A stretch of DNA of 64,000 bases from Desulfobacteraceae bacterium Eth-SRB2 (GCA_004193595.1 RPGQ01000001.1:1-64000); one strand, 5' to 3'. Numbered from the stretch's first letter, positions 8,432 to 18,734 are shown. Notes: generated by a model not told the origin, from the sequence alone. Numbers and translations are program-made.

Positions 8432-8641
8432 ATGGCTGAGCCGAACAAAGACTACCGGAAACAAGAAAAAGCGATCGATTATGATCGAAAGCAGGGGGTT
8501 CTGATTCCGAGGAAGGACGAGCTGTTGGATACAATTGTGGATTTCATCCCTTTTGCACCGGATGATCAGCTTCGTATTCTCGATGTTGAAGTCGTCTGGC
8601 GGCACCTGTTCATGGCTGTCGTCGTCGCCTACAGAGAATAG
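8432..8641 (+). pseudogene. SAM methyltransferase, N-terminal remnant
   Basis: The 69-aa frame has a good start (AGAGGAT before ATG). It carries the N-terminal pattern of a class I methyltransferase: a YDRKQGVLIPRKDELLDTIV leader and FIPFAPDDQLRILDV, where the SAM-binding G-x-G-x-G should follow. Instead the frame turns into unrelated residues and stops at the boundary of a heptamer repeat element that begins at 8646. The simplest reading is truncation by that element. Confidence 0.6.
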
Positions 8642-8645
8642 GAAC

Positions 8646-8878
8646 GGGTGGAAATCAAGACCGTTGGTAAACGCTGATGCCTTTCTGTTGACAAACCGTG
8701 GCTCCGAAGCCCTTTTTTTAGGTTTCAGGTGTCAGGTATCAGGCGGGATGATTAAAATTGCCCATAATATGGCTTTAAAAAATATCCCATATTTATTTCT
8801 TCCCGTATGCCTGGTTTCAGGTGTCAGGTGCCAGCGCCTCTGTTCATAATTCCTGACACCTGACGCCTGAAACCTGAA
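8646..8878. repeat. Heptamer (TGTCAGG) dispersed element, gene-less copy
   Basis: The first ~75 bp (from GGGTGGAAATCAAGACCGTT to the T-run at ~8720) match, as reverse complement, the stretch at 46987-47059. There they flank the heptamer array of the copy that encodes a four-helix-bundle protein. Here the 75-bp end is followed by degenerate TTTCAGGTGTCAGG arrays at 8721-8745 and 8813-8835, and by the inverted array CCTGACACCTGACGCCTG near 8850. It appears to be a decayed copy that has lost the gene. Confidence 0.7.
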
Positions 8879-9026
8879 TATATGGAACTAAAATGGGATT
8901 AAAATTCCATCTGTATACACGGCGATTTTCACCACCCCACCCTGCATCTCTCGGGATTCATCTGCAAGTGGAAGTTACCGGTATCGGGGTTGAGTGAATC
9001 GAAATCCCGTCTCCGGGGGTTAAAAG

Positions 9027-9155
9027 ATGAAGCTTTATTCTACTATCGACCAATGGTTTTCTTCCCCGGATTTTCTGGAAATCAACAAATCCCCGGGAGT
9101 CCGGGAGACAGCCAAATTAAGCAGGAACAGCTTGCCGGTAAGTAAGAATGCTTAA
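9027..9155 (+). CDS. Possible small protein, 42 aa
   Basis: An ATG-started frame (MKLYSTIDQWFSSPDFLEIN ... SKNA) without a clear ribosome binding site lies in the ~500-bp gap between the heptamer element and the toxin-antitoxin pair. Composition is protein-like, but there is no other support. The rest of the gap shows nothing recognisable. Confidence 0.2.
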   Translation: MKLYSTIDQWFSSPDFLEINKSPGVRETAKLSRNSLPVSKNA

Positions 9156-9382
9156 GGATAAGGTTGCTTTCGCCCTGTCTTGTTCAATTCACCTGAAAAA
9201 CAAATCCACACCGTCCGGGCAGGGTTGGGTCCCTCGAACGTTTTCAATAATTTGCATAGCTTTTTCTATTCTCCCCGGCATAGCCGGGGATTCCGGTACA
9301 TCCTATATTAAATATTTCTGGCCTCTTGACCCCAAACGTTACACGTGTTATTATACGTATATCAATTAAGGAGGTACCTGTA

Positions 9383-9613
9383 ATGCAAAAGAAACTCACA
9401 GTGACTATAGATGAAGAGGTTTATGACGGCTTACGAACAGTCATTGGACCGCGAAAAATCAGCCGTTTTATCGAAGATTTAGTCCGTCCGCATGTTGTAA
9501 AAAAAGATCTGTATGCTGCCTATAAAGAGATGGCTGCTGATCGAATCAGGGAATCCGAAGCCCTTGAATGGGCGGAAGGCACAATTGGAGACTTGAATGA
9601 TGAAGAGAGGTGA
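9383..9613 (+). CDS. MazE/RHH-type antitoxin
   Basis: A 76-aa acidic protein starting [17 protein letters not shown], a ribbon-helix-helix-style N-terminus for operator binding. An acidic helical tail ([18 protein letters not shown]) of the kind that wraps MazF toxins follows. AAGGAGG lies 9 nt before the ATG at 9383. The stop overlaps the toxin start by 17 nt, the usual coupling of such pairs. It probably autoregulates the operon. Confidence 0.82.
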   Translation: MQKKLTVTIDEEVYDGLRTVIGPRKISRFIEDLVRPHVVKKDLYAAYKEMAADRIRESEALEWAEGTIGDLNDEER

Positions 9614-9920
9614 AGTGTGGTGGATTAACTTCGATCCTTCCATTGGAGGTGAAATCCGCAAACAGAGACCAGCCGTTATCGTTAGCAATGATGCTGCCAA
9701 CCATTATCTTAACAGAGTTCAAGTCGTGCCTCTAACGAGCAACGTTGGTAAACTTTACCCAAGCGAAGCATATGTGACGTTTCGTGGTAAAAAGACTAAA
9801 GCAATGGCAGATCAGCTTACCACGGTAAGCAAGAAACGGTTAATTAATTCAGAAGGATCGATTTCTTACACTGAGATGGAAGGGTTAGGCAAGGCTATCG
9901 CCACCCAACTTGACCTTTAA
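9597..9920 (+). CDS. mazF: MazF/PemK-family mRNA interferase toxin
   Basis: 107 aa. [30 protein letters not shown] and [18 protein letters not shown] are the conserved strands of the PemK/MazF SH3-like barrel. The catalytic Arg and Thr of the family are present (RPAVIVS; VPLTS). It cleaves single-stranded RNA at short sites when not held by the antitoxin. It overlaps the antitoxin gene. Confidence 0.92.
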   Translation: MMKRGEVWWINFDPSIGGEIRKQRPAVIVSNDAANHYLNRVQVVPLTSNVGKLYPSEAYVTFRGKKTKAMADQLTTVSKKRLINSEGSISYTEMEGLGKAIATQLDL

Positions 9921-10005
9921 GGGCTCGCTCAAAAATAACTTCATATGGAGCTATTGAATCAATAAAATTCCCCTATCCCTGAATTATTTAGTGCCTCCGA
10001 AAAAT

Positions 10006-10103
10006 CAGGGTAAAGGCATTTGATTTCGGTGCATCGTAGCGCCGGCGTGTTTCTCTTGGACACCGACTGACTGTTTGAAGGGCTTTAGCACGCGTTTGCC
10101 CTG
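10006..10103. repeat. Short (98-bp) form of the CAGGGCAAAC hairpin element
   Basis: It starts CAGGGTAAAGGCATTTGATT and ends GCGTTTGCCCTG, the terminal sequences of the ~275-bp element at 20939, 40560 and 47144. It contains only one arm: the CGGCGTGTTTCTCTTGG / GACTGACTGTTTGAAGGGC part. It can be derived from the full element by loss of the centre and the other arm. Flanking duplication is weak here. Confidence 0.75.
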
Positions 10104-10236
10104 CTGAAAAATACAATTCCCTTGAATGTCTCCTTCAAATTTAGTATCCTATTATGATTTCGTTGAAAGCTGGATCTGATATACTGTGCCGCCAGAAGTT
10201 ACATTTGCTGTGGTATTGCAAATCTGACAAAACTGG

Positions 10237-11424
10237 ATGGAACATCAAAAAACGAGGCCGGAAGCAACGGGCCGGCAAAGAAAACCTATGGCCATGGTAA
10301 AACGAATAATTATAAGCTTGATAGGGTTGATTGTATTGATTGGCGGGTTGGCCGGAATAAAATACCTTCAGATTGAGCGGATGACTGCCTATGGAGACAA
10401 TTTTGTGCCGCCCCCGGAAGTTGTTACAACGGCCACAGCCAAAAACGACTCATGGGAATCTTTTCTGACCGCCGTCGGGTCTTTGGAAGCCGTTCAAGGG
10501 GTGGTGGTTACCGCGGAACTCAAGGGAAAAGTCGTGCGTATCGCCTTTGAGCCGGGTATCCTGGTGGAAACAGGTGACCTCCTGGTACAGCAGGATACCT
10601 CTGTGGAATCGGCGCAGTTGCGCGCGGCCGAAGCTGAGGTGGCGCTCGCAAAAATAAACTTTAAGCGCTCAAAAGAACTGGTGGCCGCTAAAACCATATC
10701 CCAATCTGATTTTGATAACGCCGATGCAAAGTTCAAGCAGGCGGTGGCTCAGGCAGACAACATTCGAGCTATTATCGGAAAGAAGACCATTCGAGCCCCA
10801 TTTGCCGGCCGTCTCGGTATCCGGCAGGTAAACCTGGGACAAACGCTCAATGAGGGAGATGAGATTGTTTCGCTCCAGTTCCTTGATCTCCTTTATGTGA
10901 ATTTTCTGTTACCGCAGCAGCGGCTTGCCCAGGTGTACCCGGGTCTCGCCATTCGACTGACCACCGATGCCTTTCCCGGGCAGGTGGTTTCCGGAAAAAT
11001 TACAGCCATAAACTCCCAGGTTGATGCCGCTACCCGAAACATCCGGATCCAGGCAACCGTGGAAAACCCGGCAGAGCTGCTTCGGCCCGGCATGTACGTG
11101 AACGTATGGGTGGTGTTGCCGGATCGCATTGAGGTGCTCGCCATTCCCGCCACCTCAGTGCTTTATGCGCCTTACGGCGACTCCGTGTTTGTGGTTGAGA
11201 AGAAAAAAAATGACGCAAATGAACCGTCCGGTCTGGTGCTGAACCAAAAGTTCGTACGTTTGGGAGAAAAACGCGGGGACTATATATCGGTTGTCTCCGG
11301 GCTCAAACAGGGGGAGACAGTGGTCAGTACCGGCGCGTTTAAGCTTCGAAACGGCCAGGCCGTTGTTATAGATAACACCCTGTCACCGGATTTCAATCAA
11401 ATGCCTAAACCGCCGGATGCATAA
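10237..11424 (+). CDS. RND efflux periplasmic adaptor (membrane fusion protein)
   Basis: 395 aa. An N-terminal membrane helix at about residues 24-43 (IIISLIGLIVLIGGLAGI) is followed by a lipoyl/barrel half motif (VVTAELKGKVVRIAFEPG), an alpha-hairpin (~130-180), the second lipoyl half (IRAPFAGRLGIRQVNLGQ) and beta-barrel and membrane-proximal domains. This is the MexE/AcrA group. It lies 56 bp before the pump gene and bridges pump and outer-membrane channel. No TolC-like gene or local repressor is visible nearby. Confidence 0.93.
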   Translation: MEHQKTRPEATGRQRKPMAMVKRIIISLIGLIVLIGGLAGIKYLQIERMTAYGDNFVPPPEVVTTATAKNDSWESFLTAVGSLEAVQGVVVTAELKGKVVRIAFEPGILVETGDLLVQQDTSVESAQLRAAEAEVALAKINFKRSKELVAAKTISQSDFDNADAKFKQAVAQADNIRAIIGKKTIRAPFAGRLGIRQVNLGQTLNEGDEIVSLQFLDLLYVNFLLPQQRLAQVYPGLAIRLTTDAFPGQVVSGKITAINSQVDAATRNIRIQATVENPAELLRPGMYVNVWVVLPDRIEVLAIPATSVLYAPYGDSVFVVEKKKNDANEPSGLVLNQKFVRLGEKRGDYISVVSGLKQGETVVSTGAFKLRNGQAVVIDNTLSPDFNQMPKPPDA

Positions 11425-11480
11425 TCCAAAAGTACGCAACCCAAATGAATTTTAACTGTTTTTATTATTATATGTAACCC

Positions 11481-14400
11481 ATGAAACTCACGGATCTGTT
11501 TATCCGACGCCCGGTCCTTGCAATGGTGGTCAATCTTGTGATTATTATTGCGGGCTTGCAGGCGATTCGGTCGCTCAATGTTCGCCAGTATCCCCGCAGC
11601 GAGAACTCTGCGGTTACGGTCACCACAGTTTATGTGGGTGCAAGCGCCGATCTTGTCCGAGGATTTATTACCACCCCTTTAGAGCGGGCCATTGCCGCGG
11701 CCGACGGAATTGAATATATTGAATCTCAAAGCGCACTGGGCCTCTCCACGATAAACATTCGCTTGAAACTCAATTACGATCCCATCCAGGCGCTTTCGGA
11801 AATCAGTTCCAAGGTCGATCAGGTTAGAAACGATTTGCCCCCGGAGGCAGAGGTTCCGATCATCAATGTGGAATCGGCTGAGAGCCGGTTCGCCTCGTCC
11901 TATCTCAGTTTTACTTCCGATGTGCTGATGCAAAATGAGATCACCGACTACCTGGTACGTGTGGTGCAACCCCGACTCTCTGCGGTAGAAGGGGTGCAAC
12001 GGGCCGATATTCTTGGCGGCAGGACATTTGCCATGCGCATCTGGCTGAAGCCCGACCGCATGGCCGCGTTCAACGTCAGCCCGGTTCAGGTCAGACGTGC
12101 CCTGGCCGCCAACAATTACCTTGCCGCGGTGGGCCGCACCAAAGGAGCGTTGATTCAGGTAAATCTGACCGCCGATACGGATCTGCGCTCCGTGGAAGAA
12201 TTCAAACGGCTGGTTATTCGGCAGCAGGATGGCGCCATTATAAGACTTGAGGATATCGGAGACATCGTGCTGGGGGCGGAAGACTATGATACGGAAGTGC
12301 GTTTTTCAGGACAAACCGCTGTGTTTATGGGCATCTGGCCTCTGCCGAACGCCAATTCCCTGGATGTCATTAACCGGATTCGTGTCCAGATGCAAGGCAT
12401 CCAAAAGGAACTCCCCACAGGCATGGAGGCGAGCGTTGCCTACGATGGCACGAAATACATCAAGAACGCCATTCGAGAGGTGACCAAAACTTTAGGGGAC
12501 ACCCTGCTCATCGTCGTGATTATAATTTTTCTATTCCTCGGTTCCTTTCGATCCGTATTAATCCCTGTGGTGGCCATTCCCCTGTCTCTAATCGGCGCGG
12601 TGTTTCTGATGCAGGTGTTTGGCTTTACCATTAACTTGCTCACCCTGCTTGCCATCGTACTTTCCGTTGGGCTTGTGGTGGACGACGCCATTGTGGTGGT
12701 GGAAAATGTGGAACGGCATCTGAGAAGAGGGCTGTCGCCCTTTGATGCCGCAATACTGGGGGCCCGTGAACTTGTCGGCCCTATCATTGCCATGACGATT
12801 TCCCTTGCAGCAGTCTATATTCCCATCGCCTTGCAGGGAGGGCTTACCGGAACTCTTTTCAGGGAGTTTGCGTTTACCCTTGCCGGTGCGGTGACCATTT
12901 CCGGTGTGGTAGCCCTGACGCTTTCCCCCATGATGGCAGCCAAATTACTAAAACCGGGGATCGAAGACCGCGGGCTGGCCGGAAAAATTTCCCGGGGATT
13001 CAGCCGTATCAAAAACGCATACGGCCGATTGCTGGATGTCACCCTTAATGCCCGGCCGGCGGTCTATATGGTGTGGCTGGTGGTCAGCATACTCACCATT
13101 CCTATGTTTATCATGTCTCCGGTAGAACTTGCACCTTCTGAGGATCAGGGGGTAATTTTCGGTATCATTGATGCTGCGGCCAACGCGACCCTTGACCAGA
13201 CCAGTCATTCTGCAGCTGCGGTCAACCGGATTTTCTTCAATATACCGGAGACGGATCACACGTTTCAGTTGACCATGCCCTCCTCGGGATTCGGCGGTAT
13301 GGCCACCGTCCCCTGGAACGAACGAGAACGGACGATTTTTCAGATTCTGCCTGAAGTGCAGCAAAAATTGCATGCCATACCCGGGGTTCGAGTGCTTCCG
13401 GTAACACCGCCGGCCCTTCCCGGGGGCGGTCAGTTTCCTGTTGAGTTTGTTCTGGCTTCCACGGCTGAATCAGAACAGATCCTCTCCTTTGCCATGCAGA
13501 TTCAGTTAAAGGCCATTCAGAGCGGTTTGTTTGCCTTCCCCCCTATTATTGACGTCAAGATTGACCAGCCCCAGGCAGAACTTGTTATTGATCGTGACCG
13601 GGTGGCGGATCTGGGCCTCAATCTTGAGCAGGTGGGGGTGGATATGGCATCCATGCTGGGGGGAGATTTCGTAAACCGGTTTAACATCGCCGGCCGCAGC
13701 TACAAGGTCATTCCCCAAATCAAACGGGTGGATCGACTCAACCCGGAACAACTCAATAACATTTACATCACCGGCCCGGATGGAAATCTGGTGCCCTTCA
13801 ACACGGTTGCTTCCATTCGTAATACCACCGTACCGCGCTCCATGAACCGCTTTCAACAATTAAATGCCGTAAAGATCAGCGGGGTGGCGATGCGCCCCCT
13901 GGATGAAGCGCTTCGGTATCTTGAGGACGAAGCCGCAAAAATTCTTCCAAAAGGCTATGTGATCGATTACACCGGAGAGTCCCGTCAGCTTCGCACGGAA
14001 GCCAATAAATTCCTGCCCGCTTTCGGACTTGCCGTGGTGCTTATTTTTTTAGTGCTGGCGGCCCAATTTAACAGTTTTCGCGACCCCTTTGTCATCCTTG
14101 CCGGGTCGGTGCCGCTGGCCATGTTCGGCGCACTGGTGTTCACTTTCCTTAAAATGCCGGATCCCAATATTCCGTTTTGGACCCACGGCTGGACCTCTAC
14201 CCTGAATATCTATTCCCAGGTGGGCCTGGTGACCCTGGTGGGTCTGGTGTCAAAAAACGGCATCCTCATTGTGGAGTTTGCCAATAAGCTCCAGGAACAG
14301 GGACGATCCAAACATGAGGCAATTCGAGAGGCTTCCTTGACCCGCCTGCGTCCGATTCTCATGACCAGCGGTGCCACCATTGCCGGTCATTTCCCATTGA

Positions 14401-14594
14401 CCCTGGTCACCGGCGCAGGCGCTGCGGCCCGAAACTCCATCGGCCTGATAATCGTTGGCGGCATGACTATTGGCAGCCTCTTCACCCTTTTTGTTGTTCC
14501 GTCTATTTACATGCTGATTGCACGGGATCATTCCACAAAAGAGGCGCCCGAAGCCGTTGAATCAGAAAAATCACAAGGTGTGGCAATCGCATAA
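11481..14594 (+). CDS. RND (HAE1/AcrB-type) multidrug efflux permease
   Basis: 1037 aa, the usual length. MKLTDLFIRRPVLAMVVNLV opens TM1. The large periplasmic loop, the TM4 motif VGLVVDDAIVVVENVERHL with the proton-relay Asp pair, and a second half with VGLVTLVGLVSKNGILIVEF in TM10 follow in order. It exports hydrophobic compounds at the expense of the proton gradient, together with the preceding adaptor. The outer-membrane partner must be encoded elsewhere. Confidence 0.95.
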   Translation: MKLTDLFIRRPVLAMVVNLVIIIAGLQAIRSLNVRQYPRSENSAVTVTTVYVGASADLVRGFITTPLERAIAAADGIEYIESQSALGLSTINIRLKLNYDPIQALSEISSKVDQVRNDLPPEAEVPIINVESAESRFASSYLSFTSDVLMQNEITDYLVRVVQPRLSAVEGVQRADILGGRTFAMRIWLKPDRMAAFNVSPVQVRRALAANNYLAAVGRTKGALIQVNLTADTDLRSVEEFKRLVIRQQDGAIIRLEDIGDIVLGAEDYDTEVRFSGQTAVFMGIWPLPNANSLDVINRIRVQMQGIQKELPTGMEASVAYDGTKYIKNAIREVTKTLGDTLLIVVIIIFLFLGSFRSVLIPVVAIPLSLIGAVFLMQVFGFTINLLTLLAIVLSVGLVVDDAIVVVENVERHLRRGLSPFDAAILGARELVGPIIAMTISLAAVYIPIALQGGLTGTLFREFAFTLAGAVTISGVVALTLSPMMAAKLLKPGIEDRGLAGKISRGFSRIKNAYGRLLDVTLNARPAVYMVWLVVSILTIPMFIMSPVELAPSEDQGVIFGIIDAAANATLDQTSHSAAAVNRIFFNIPETDHTFQLTMPSSGFGGMATVPWNERERTIFQILPEVQQKLHAIPGVRVLPVTPPALPGGGQFPVEFVLASTAESEQILSFAMQIQLKAIQSGLFAFPPIIDVKIDQPQAELVIDRDRVADLGLNLEQVGVDMASMLGGDFVNRFNIAGRSYKVIPQIKRVDRLNPEQLNNIYITGPDGNLVPFNTVASIRNTTVPRSMNRFQQLNAVKISGVAMRPLDEALRYLEDEAAKILPKGYVIDYTGESRQLRTEANKFLPAFGLAVVLIFLVLAAQFNSFRDPFVILAGSVPLAMFGALVFTFLKMPDPNIPFWTHGWTSTLNIYSQVGLVTLVGLVSKNGILIVEFANKLQEQGRSKHEAIREASLTRLRPILMTSGATIAGHFPLTLVTGAGAAARNSIGLIIVGGMTIGSLFTLFVVPSIYMLIARDHSTKEAPEAVESEKSQGVAIA

Positions 14595-14875
14595 TTACCC
14601 GAATAATCACAGGGGACGATACTTTTACAGCTACCTGCGCGTGTTAACAGCAGTACAGAACATATAAAACCATAAGGTTTGTTTTTAATAAATATTTTAA
14701 AGTTTTTTCATTAATATCCGACAATAATAACAAGCGGTTTAACCGGTTGCAGAGGATCATCCAACCGTCACCATTGATGAAAACTAAAAATAAACTCAAG
14801 GAGAAATCTATGGTTATTATCATCTTTCCGTGTTAACTTTTCTATGGCATAACTGTAAAAATTCAGGAGCGTTAT

Positions 14876-16174
14876 ATGCAAATTGTGACCACACATAAAA
14901 ACACTGATTTTGATGCCCTGGCTTCAACCATAGCCGCAACAATTTTATATCCGGAAGCAATTCCTGTGCTTCCAAAAAATTTAAATCCAAATGTTAAAGC
15001 CTTTCTATCCATTCACAAGGACATTTTTAAAACATCCACCTTTGACGACATTCTTCTTGACCAGGTGAAACGTCTGATTGTTGTGGACATAAACAACTGG
15101 GGACGGCTCGGAAGAATTCGCAGGCTGAAGAATAAGAAAAATTTAGAGATTTTCCTGTGGGATCATCATTCCAATGTTGGCAATATAAAACCCATGTGGA
15201 AATGCCAAGAACCCATGGGTGCAAACATTACCCTCATGATTCGACAGTTAAAGCTGGAAAAGAAAGTAATAACCCCCATACAGGCCACACTTTTTCTGAC
15301 AGGATTGTATGAAGATACCGGCAGTCTTATGTTTCCTGCCACAACAGCCGAGGACGCTTATGCCGCGGCGTACCTGCTTGAACGCAAGGCCGACCTAAAC
15401 ATCGTTCGCTCGTTTTTACGTCCGGCCTATGGTGAAAAACAGAAAGACGTTCTGTTTAGGATGTTGCAATCTGCAAAAAGAGATAAGGTAAACGGGTATA
15501 GTGTCAGTTTTAACAAACTGGATTTAAAAGACTATGTGGACAGTCTTGCTGTTGTGGTTCATATGTACAGAGAAATTCTGAATGTAGATGTCGCCATTGG
15601 TGTATTTTCGGACCAGGCGCGAAACAGGTGCATAATCATCGGTCGGAGTAATGTCGAGGATTTCAATATGGGTGGAATTATGCGGAGCATGGGTGGCGGT
15701 GGACATCCTGCCGCCGGATCCGCTATACTTAAATCAGTAAATCCGGACGCTGTTGAAGATACCATTAGAGCACTGATCCAAGGAAATCACCAGACATCCG
15801 TACAGATCAGTGATCTCATGTCTTTCCCTGTTTTTACCGTGCCGCCCGACACACCCATGAAAAAGGTGGCTTCAGTTTTAAAAAAAAGGGGGTGTACAGG
15901 TCTCCCGGTTGTAGAGAATGAAAATCTTGTTGGAATAATTTCAAGAATGGATTTTAAGAAAGTCAAGAAAGAATCCCAGCTAAAAGCTCCGGTGAAAGCA
16001 TTTATGAATAGAAATGTTACGACAATTGCACCCGGGAAGAGCCCGATTCAAGCAGCCCGCCTTATGATGAAACACGACATTGGACGGCTCCCCGTTGTGG
16101 AGGATGGGCATATTATCGGAATTCTAACACGGTCGGATGCCATGCTTTATTTTTATGATCTTTTACCGGATTGA
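14876..16174 (+). CDS. DHH/DHHA1 phosphoesterase with two CBS domains
   Basis: 432 aa. THKNTDFDALAS (DHH motif I), DINNWGRL, DHHSNVGN and the DHHA1 signature GGGGHPAAGSA identify a Mn-dependent nucleotidyl phosphoesterase of the NrnA/RecJ superfamily. Residues ~305-430 are two CBS repeats (DLMSFPVFTVPPDTPMKKVA; AFMNRNVTTIAPGKSPIQAA), which normally bind adenine nucleotides. In many Desulfobacterota this DHH-CBS module is fused to a CCA-adding/polyA polymerase domain. Here the protein ends after the second CBS, so it stands alone. AGGAG precedes the ATG. Confidence 0.85.
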   Translation: MQIVTTHKNTDFDALASTIAATILYPEAIPVLPKNLNPNVKAFLSIHKDIFKTSTFDDILLDQVKRLIVVDINNWGRLGRIRRLKNKKNLEIFLWDHHSNVGNIKPMWKCQEPMGANITLMIRQLKLEKKVITPIQATLFLTGLYEDTGSLMFPATTAEDAYAAAYLLERKADLNIVRSFLRPAYGEKQKDVLFRMLQSAKRDKVNGYSVSFNKLDLKDYVDSLAVVVHMYREILNVDVAIGVFSDQARNRCIIIGRSNVEDFNMGGIMRSMGGGGHPAAGSAILKSVNPDAVEDTIRALIQGNHQTSVQISDLMSFPVFTVPPDTPMKKVASVLKKRGCTGLPVVENENLVGIISRMDFKKVKKESQLKAPVKAFMNRNVTTIAPGKSPIQAARLMMKHDIGRLPVVEDGHIIGILTRSDAMLYFYDLLPD

Positions 16175-16745
16175 GAAAATATAATGAAACAGCCGCTCTA
16201 CAATTATAGTTGGTCCAGGTATTAGAAGAACCTTCTTTTTTAGCTAATATAATTCGGAAGATCTTGTAAAGTGATCACTTAAATCAACTTATCCAAAAAA
16301 CATTTTACCACATAACGTGTATATGGACTGGCAAATTTTCTGCGCCCCTTAGTATATTTACAAATGTTCTTGATTTTTTACAAAAATATTTGTAATTAGA
16401 ATTTTTTTACCTAAATTCTGCAATCATCGAGAATGCTGGAGAAACGAGTTGAGTCTGCGAGATCCCGCTTTCGAAGCATCAGATGTATGATCGCGCCTTG
16501 GCGAGATAATATACTACCTCCACGGCGTAAATACCCAAGGTAATCCGCTATCCTCTTCAATCCCGAAGAGTCAATGGTTATCGAAAAATAGGATAAAATT
16601 TCTTATCGTGTTTGTCCGCGTATGGATGAAACTGTTTCCATTGAAAACAAGTTTCAACGATATGAATTTATAAAATATTTTGCCGTTTTCCAAAACAACT
16701 GATGCAGATTTCGGGTTTTAGTTAATGTTGATTGGAGGAATCCAA
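16175..16745. other. Intergenic stretch, no gene seen
   Basis: 570 bp, AT-rich. An imperfect inverted pair TTTACAAATG ... TATTTGTAA lies around 16359-16396. I see no coding frame or recurring repeat. Confidence 0.4.
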
Positions 16746-18734
16746 ATGGCTAAAAAGCCAACCTATGAAAAATTGGAACAAAGGATTAAAGAACTCGAAA
16801 AAGCAGCCCTTAAGCGCCAGAAGGCGGAGAAGCCGCTACAGGAGTTTGAACAAGAAAAAGAGATAATTCTCAAAAGCTTGGTAGAGCATGTTATATATCA
16901 AGACACTGAAATGAGGATTCTATGGGCCAACCGGGCTGCCTGTGAATCAGTAAATATGACGTGCGAACAACTATTCGGCCGCTTTTGTTATGAGATATGG
17001 CCAAAGCGCAGCGACCCCTGTCCGGACTGTCCACTCAAAAAAGCCATGAAAACGCGTCAACCCGAAGAGATGGAAAAATGCACTCCTGACGGTAGAGCCT
17101 GGTTTATTAGGGGCTATCCCGTTCAGGATTCAAAGGGTAAAATTGTGGGTGCGATTGAGTTGACATTGGACATTACGGGACGTAAACAGGCTGAACAAAA
17201 ACTACGAAAGGCTCACGACAACCTGGCGCAACGGGTTAAAGAACGAACTGACGAACTGGTAAAGGCCAACAAAAAACTCAGACGGCAAATAGACGAGCGT
17301 AAACGGACTGAACAAACGTTACAGGAAAGCGAAGAGAACTACCGGCATCTTTTCCAAACCATAACAGATGCGATCATGCTCTTTGACGCGGAAACCCGCC
17401 GGTTTATAGATGTCAATGATGCTGCATTAAATCTCTATGGTTACAGCCGGAAAGAATTCCTGAAGTTAACCCATCAAGATATCACATCAGAGCCGGAAAG
17501 TTCCGATGCCACCATCAGGCAAACCCTTGAGGGAAAGCTCGAAAGAATTCCCGTTCGATATCACAAGAAAAAAAATGGCTCCATATTTCCTGTGGAGATA
17601 TCTACCAGTACATTCACATTGAGAAATCGGAAAGTGCTCTGCGGAGTTATCAGAGACATCACGGAACGGAAGCGGGCGGAGGAGGAACTGTTGGAGAGGG
17701 AGCAGATCATGAAGGCAATACTCGCTGCTTCTCCGGTGGGGATTGGTTTGGTCCGAAATCGGATAATAGATCGGTCCAACAGGGCCATGGACCGAATCTG
17801 GGGTTACGAAGAGGGTTCACTGGTTGGAAAAAGCACCAAAGTGCTTTATCCGGATGCCGAGGAGTATAACCGTGTGGGTCACGAGTTTTACTCGGAAATT
17901 GAGGAAAAGGGAGTCGGAAATTTGGAAACACGGTGGGTGACAAAGGATGGCACGAAAATTCACTGCTTTCTTCAGGGAAGTCCTCTGGATCCGTCTGATT
18001 TATCCAAAGGAGTTATTGTAGCAGCCATGGATATTACCGAGCTCAAGCGGGCCGAAGGTCTTGTTTTCAATCTTTCTCAAATGCTGATGCAAGCCCAGGA
18101 ACATGAGCGGCAGATGATTTCCCGTGAGCTGCATGACAGCATTGCCCAAAACCTTTCTACACTGAAAATCGGCTGTGATCTGCTTTTCGACGATCAACCG
18201 GCAATACCTCATGAAATAAAAGAAAAGATGGCAAAATATTCCAACCTTATCGACCAGACAATTTCATCCGTTCGGAATCTGGCCTATGATCTACGGCCAC
18301 CGGTTCTGGATGAAATAGGCCTTGTAAAGGCGCTTGAGATATATTGCGATGAGTATTCCGAACATAGTGGAATAAAAGTTGATTTTCAATCAGCCGGTAT
18401 ACATAAATTAAATTTTGATTCTAATACTGAAATCCATCTTTACCGTTTGGTTCAAGAAGGCTTGAACAATATCCGCAAACATGCCCATGCCACACGGGCG
18501 ACCATCAAAATGCTGGGAGCATACCCGAATATCATCCTTCGTATTAAAGACAACGGCCAAGGTTTTGATGTAAAGGCGCGGGAACTCAAATTAGATAAAG
18601 AGAAGCGGATGGGACTTCGAAGCATGAAAGAACGGGTCAATCTGCTTCAAGGTCGAATGACGATTCAATCACGTCCGACAAAAGGGACCAAAATATTGAT
18701 AACATATCCTTTTAAGGATAAAAATATGGTATAA
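16746..18734 (+). CDS. Multi-PAS sensor histidine kinase (HisKA_3/NarX-type)
   Basis: 662 aa, soluble (no membrane helix seen). N-terminal coiled coil (KLEQRIKELEKA), then a PAS-like domain with SDPCPDCPLKKA, a second coiled coil, and two further PAS domains (ESEENYRHLFQTITDAI; REQIMKAILAASPVG). A HisKA_3 dimerisation helix (SRELHDSIAQNLSTLKIG, phospho-His in ELHDS) and a HATPase domain (VQEGLNNIRKHAHATRA; IKDNGQGFD) follow. GGAGG sits 7 nt before the ATG at 16746; an in-frame ATG 21 nt upstream is less likely. No response regulator is adjacent, so it is an orphan kinase, probably paired with a NarL/LuxR-type regulator. Confidence 0.9.
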   Translation: MAKKPTYEKLEQRIKELEKAALKRQKAEKPLQEFEQEKEIILKSLVEHVIYQDTEMRILWANRAACESVNMTCEQLFGRFCYEIWPKRSDPCPDCPLKKAMKTRQPEEMEKCTPDGRAWFIRGYPVQDSKGKIVGAIELTLDITGRKQAEQKLRKAHDNLAQRVKERTDELVKANKKLRRQIDERKRTEQTLQESEENYRHLFQTITDAIMLFDAETRRFIDVNDAALNLYGYSRKEFLKLTHQDITSEPESSDATIRQTLEGKLERIPVRYHKKKNGSIFPVEISTSTFTLRNRKVLCGVIRDITERKRAEEELLEREQIMKAILAASPVGIGLVRNRIIDRSNRAMDRIWGYEEGSLVGKSTKVLYPDAEEYNRVGHEFYSEIEEKGVGNLETRWVTKDGTKIHCFLQGSPLDPSDLSKGVIVAAMDITELKRAEGLVFNLSQMLMQAQEHERQMISRELHDSIAQNLSTLKIGCDLLFDDQPAIPHEIKEKMAKYSNLIDQTISSVRNLAYDLRPPVLDEIGLVKALEIYCDEYSEHSGIKVDFQSAGIHKLNFDSNTEIHLYRLVQEGLNNIRKHAHATRATIKMLGAYPNIILRIKDNGQGFDVKARELKLDKEKRMGLRSMKERVNLLQGRMTIQSRPTKGTKILITYPFKDKNMV

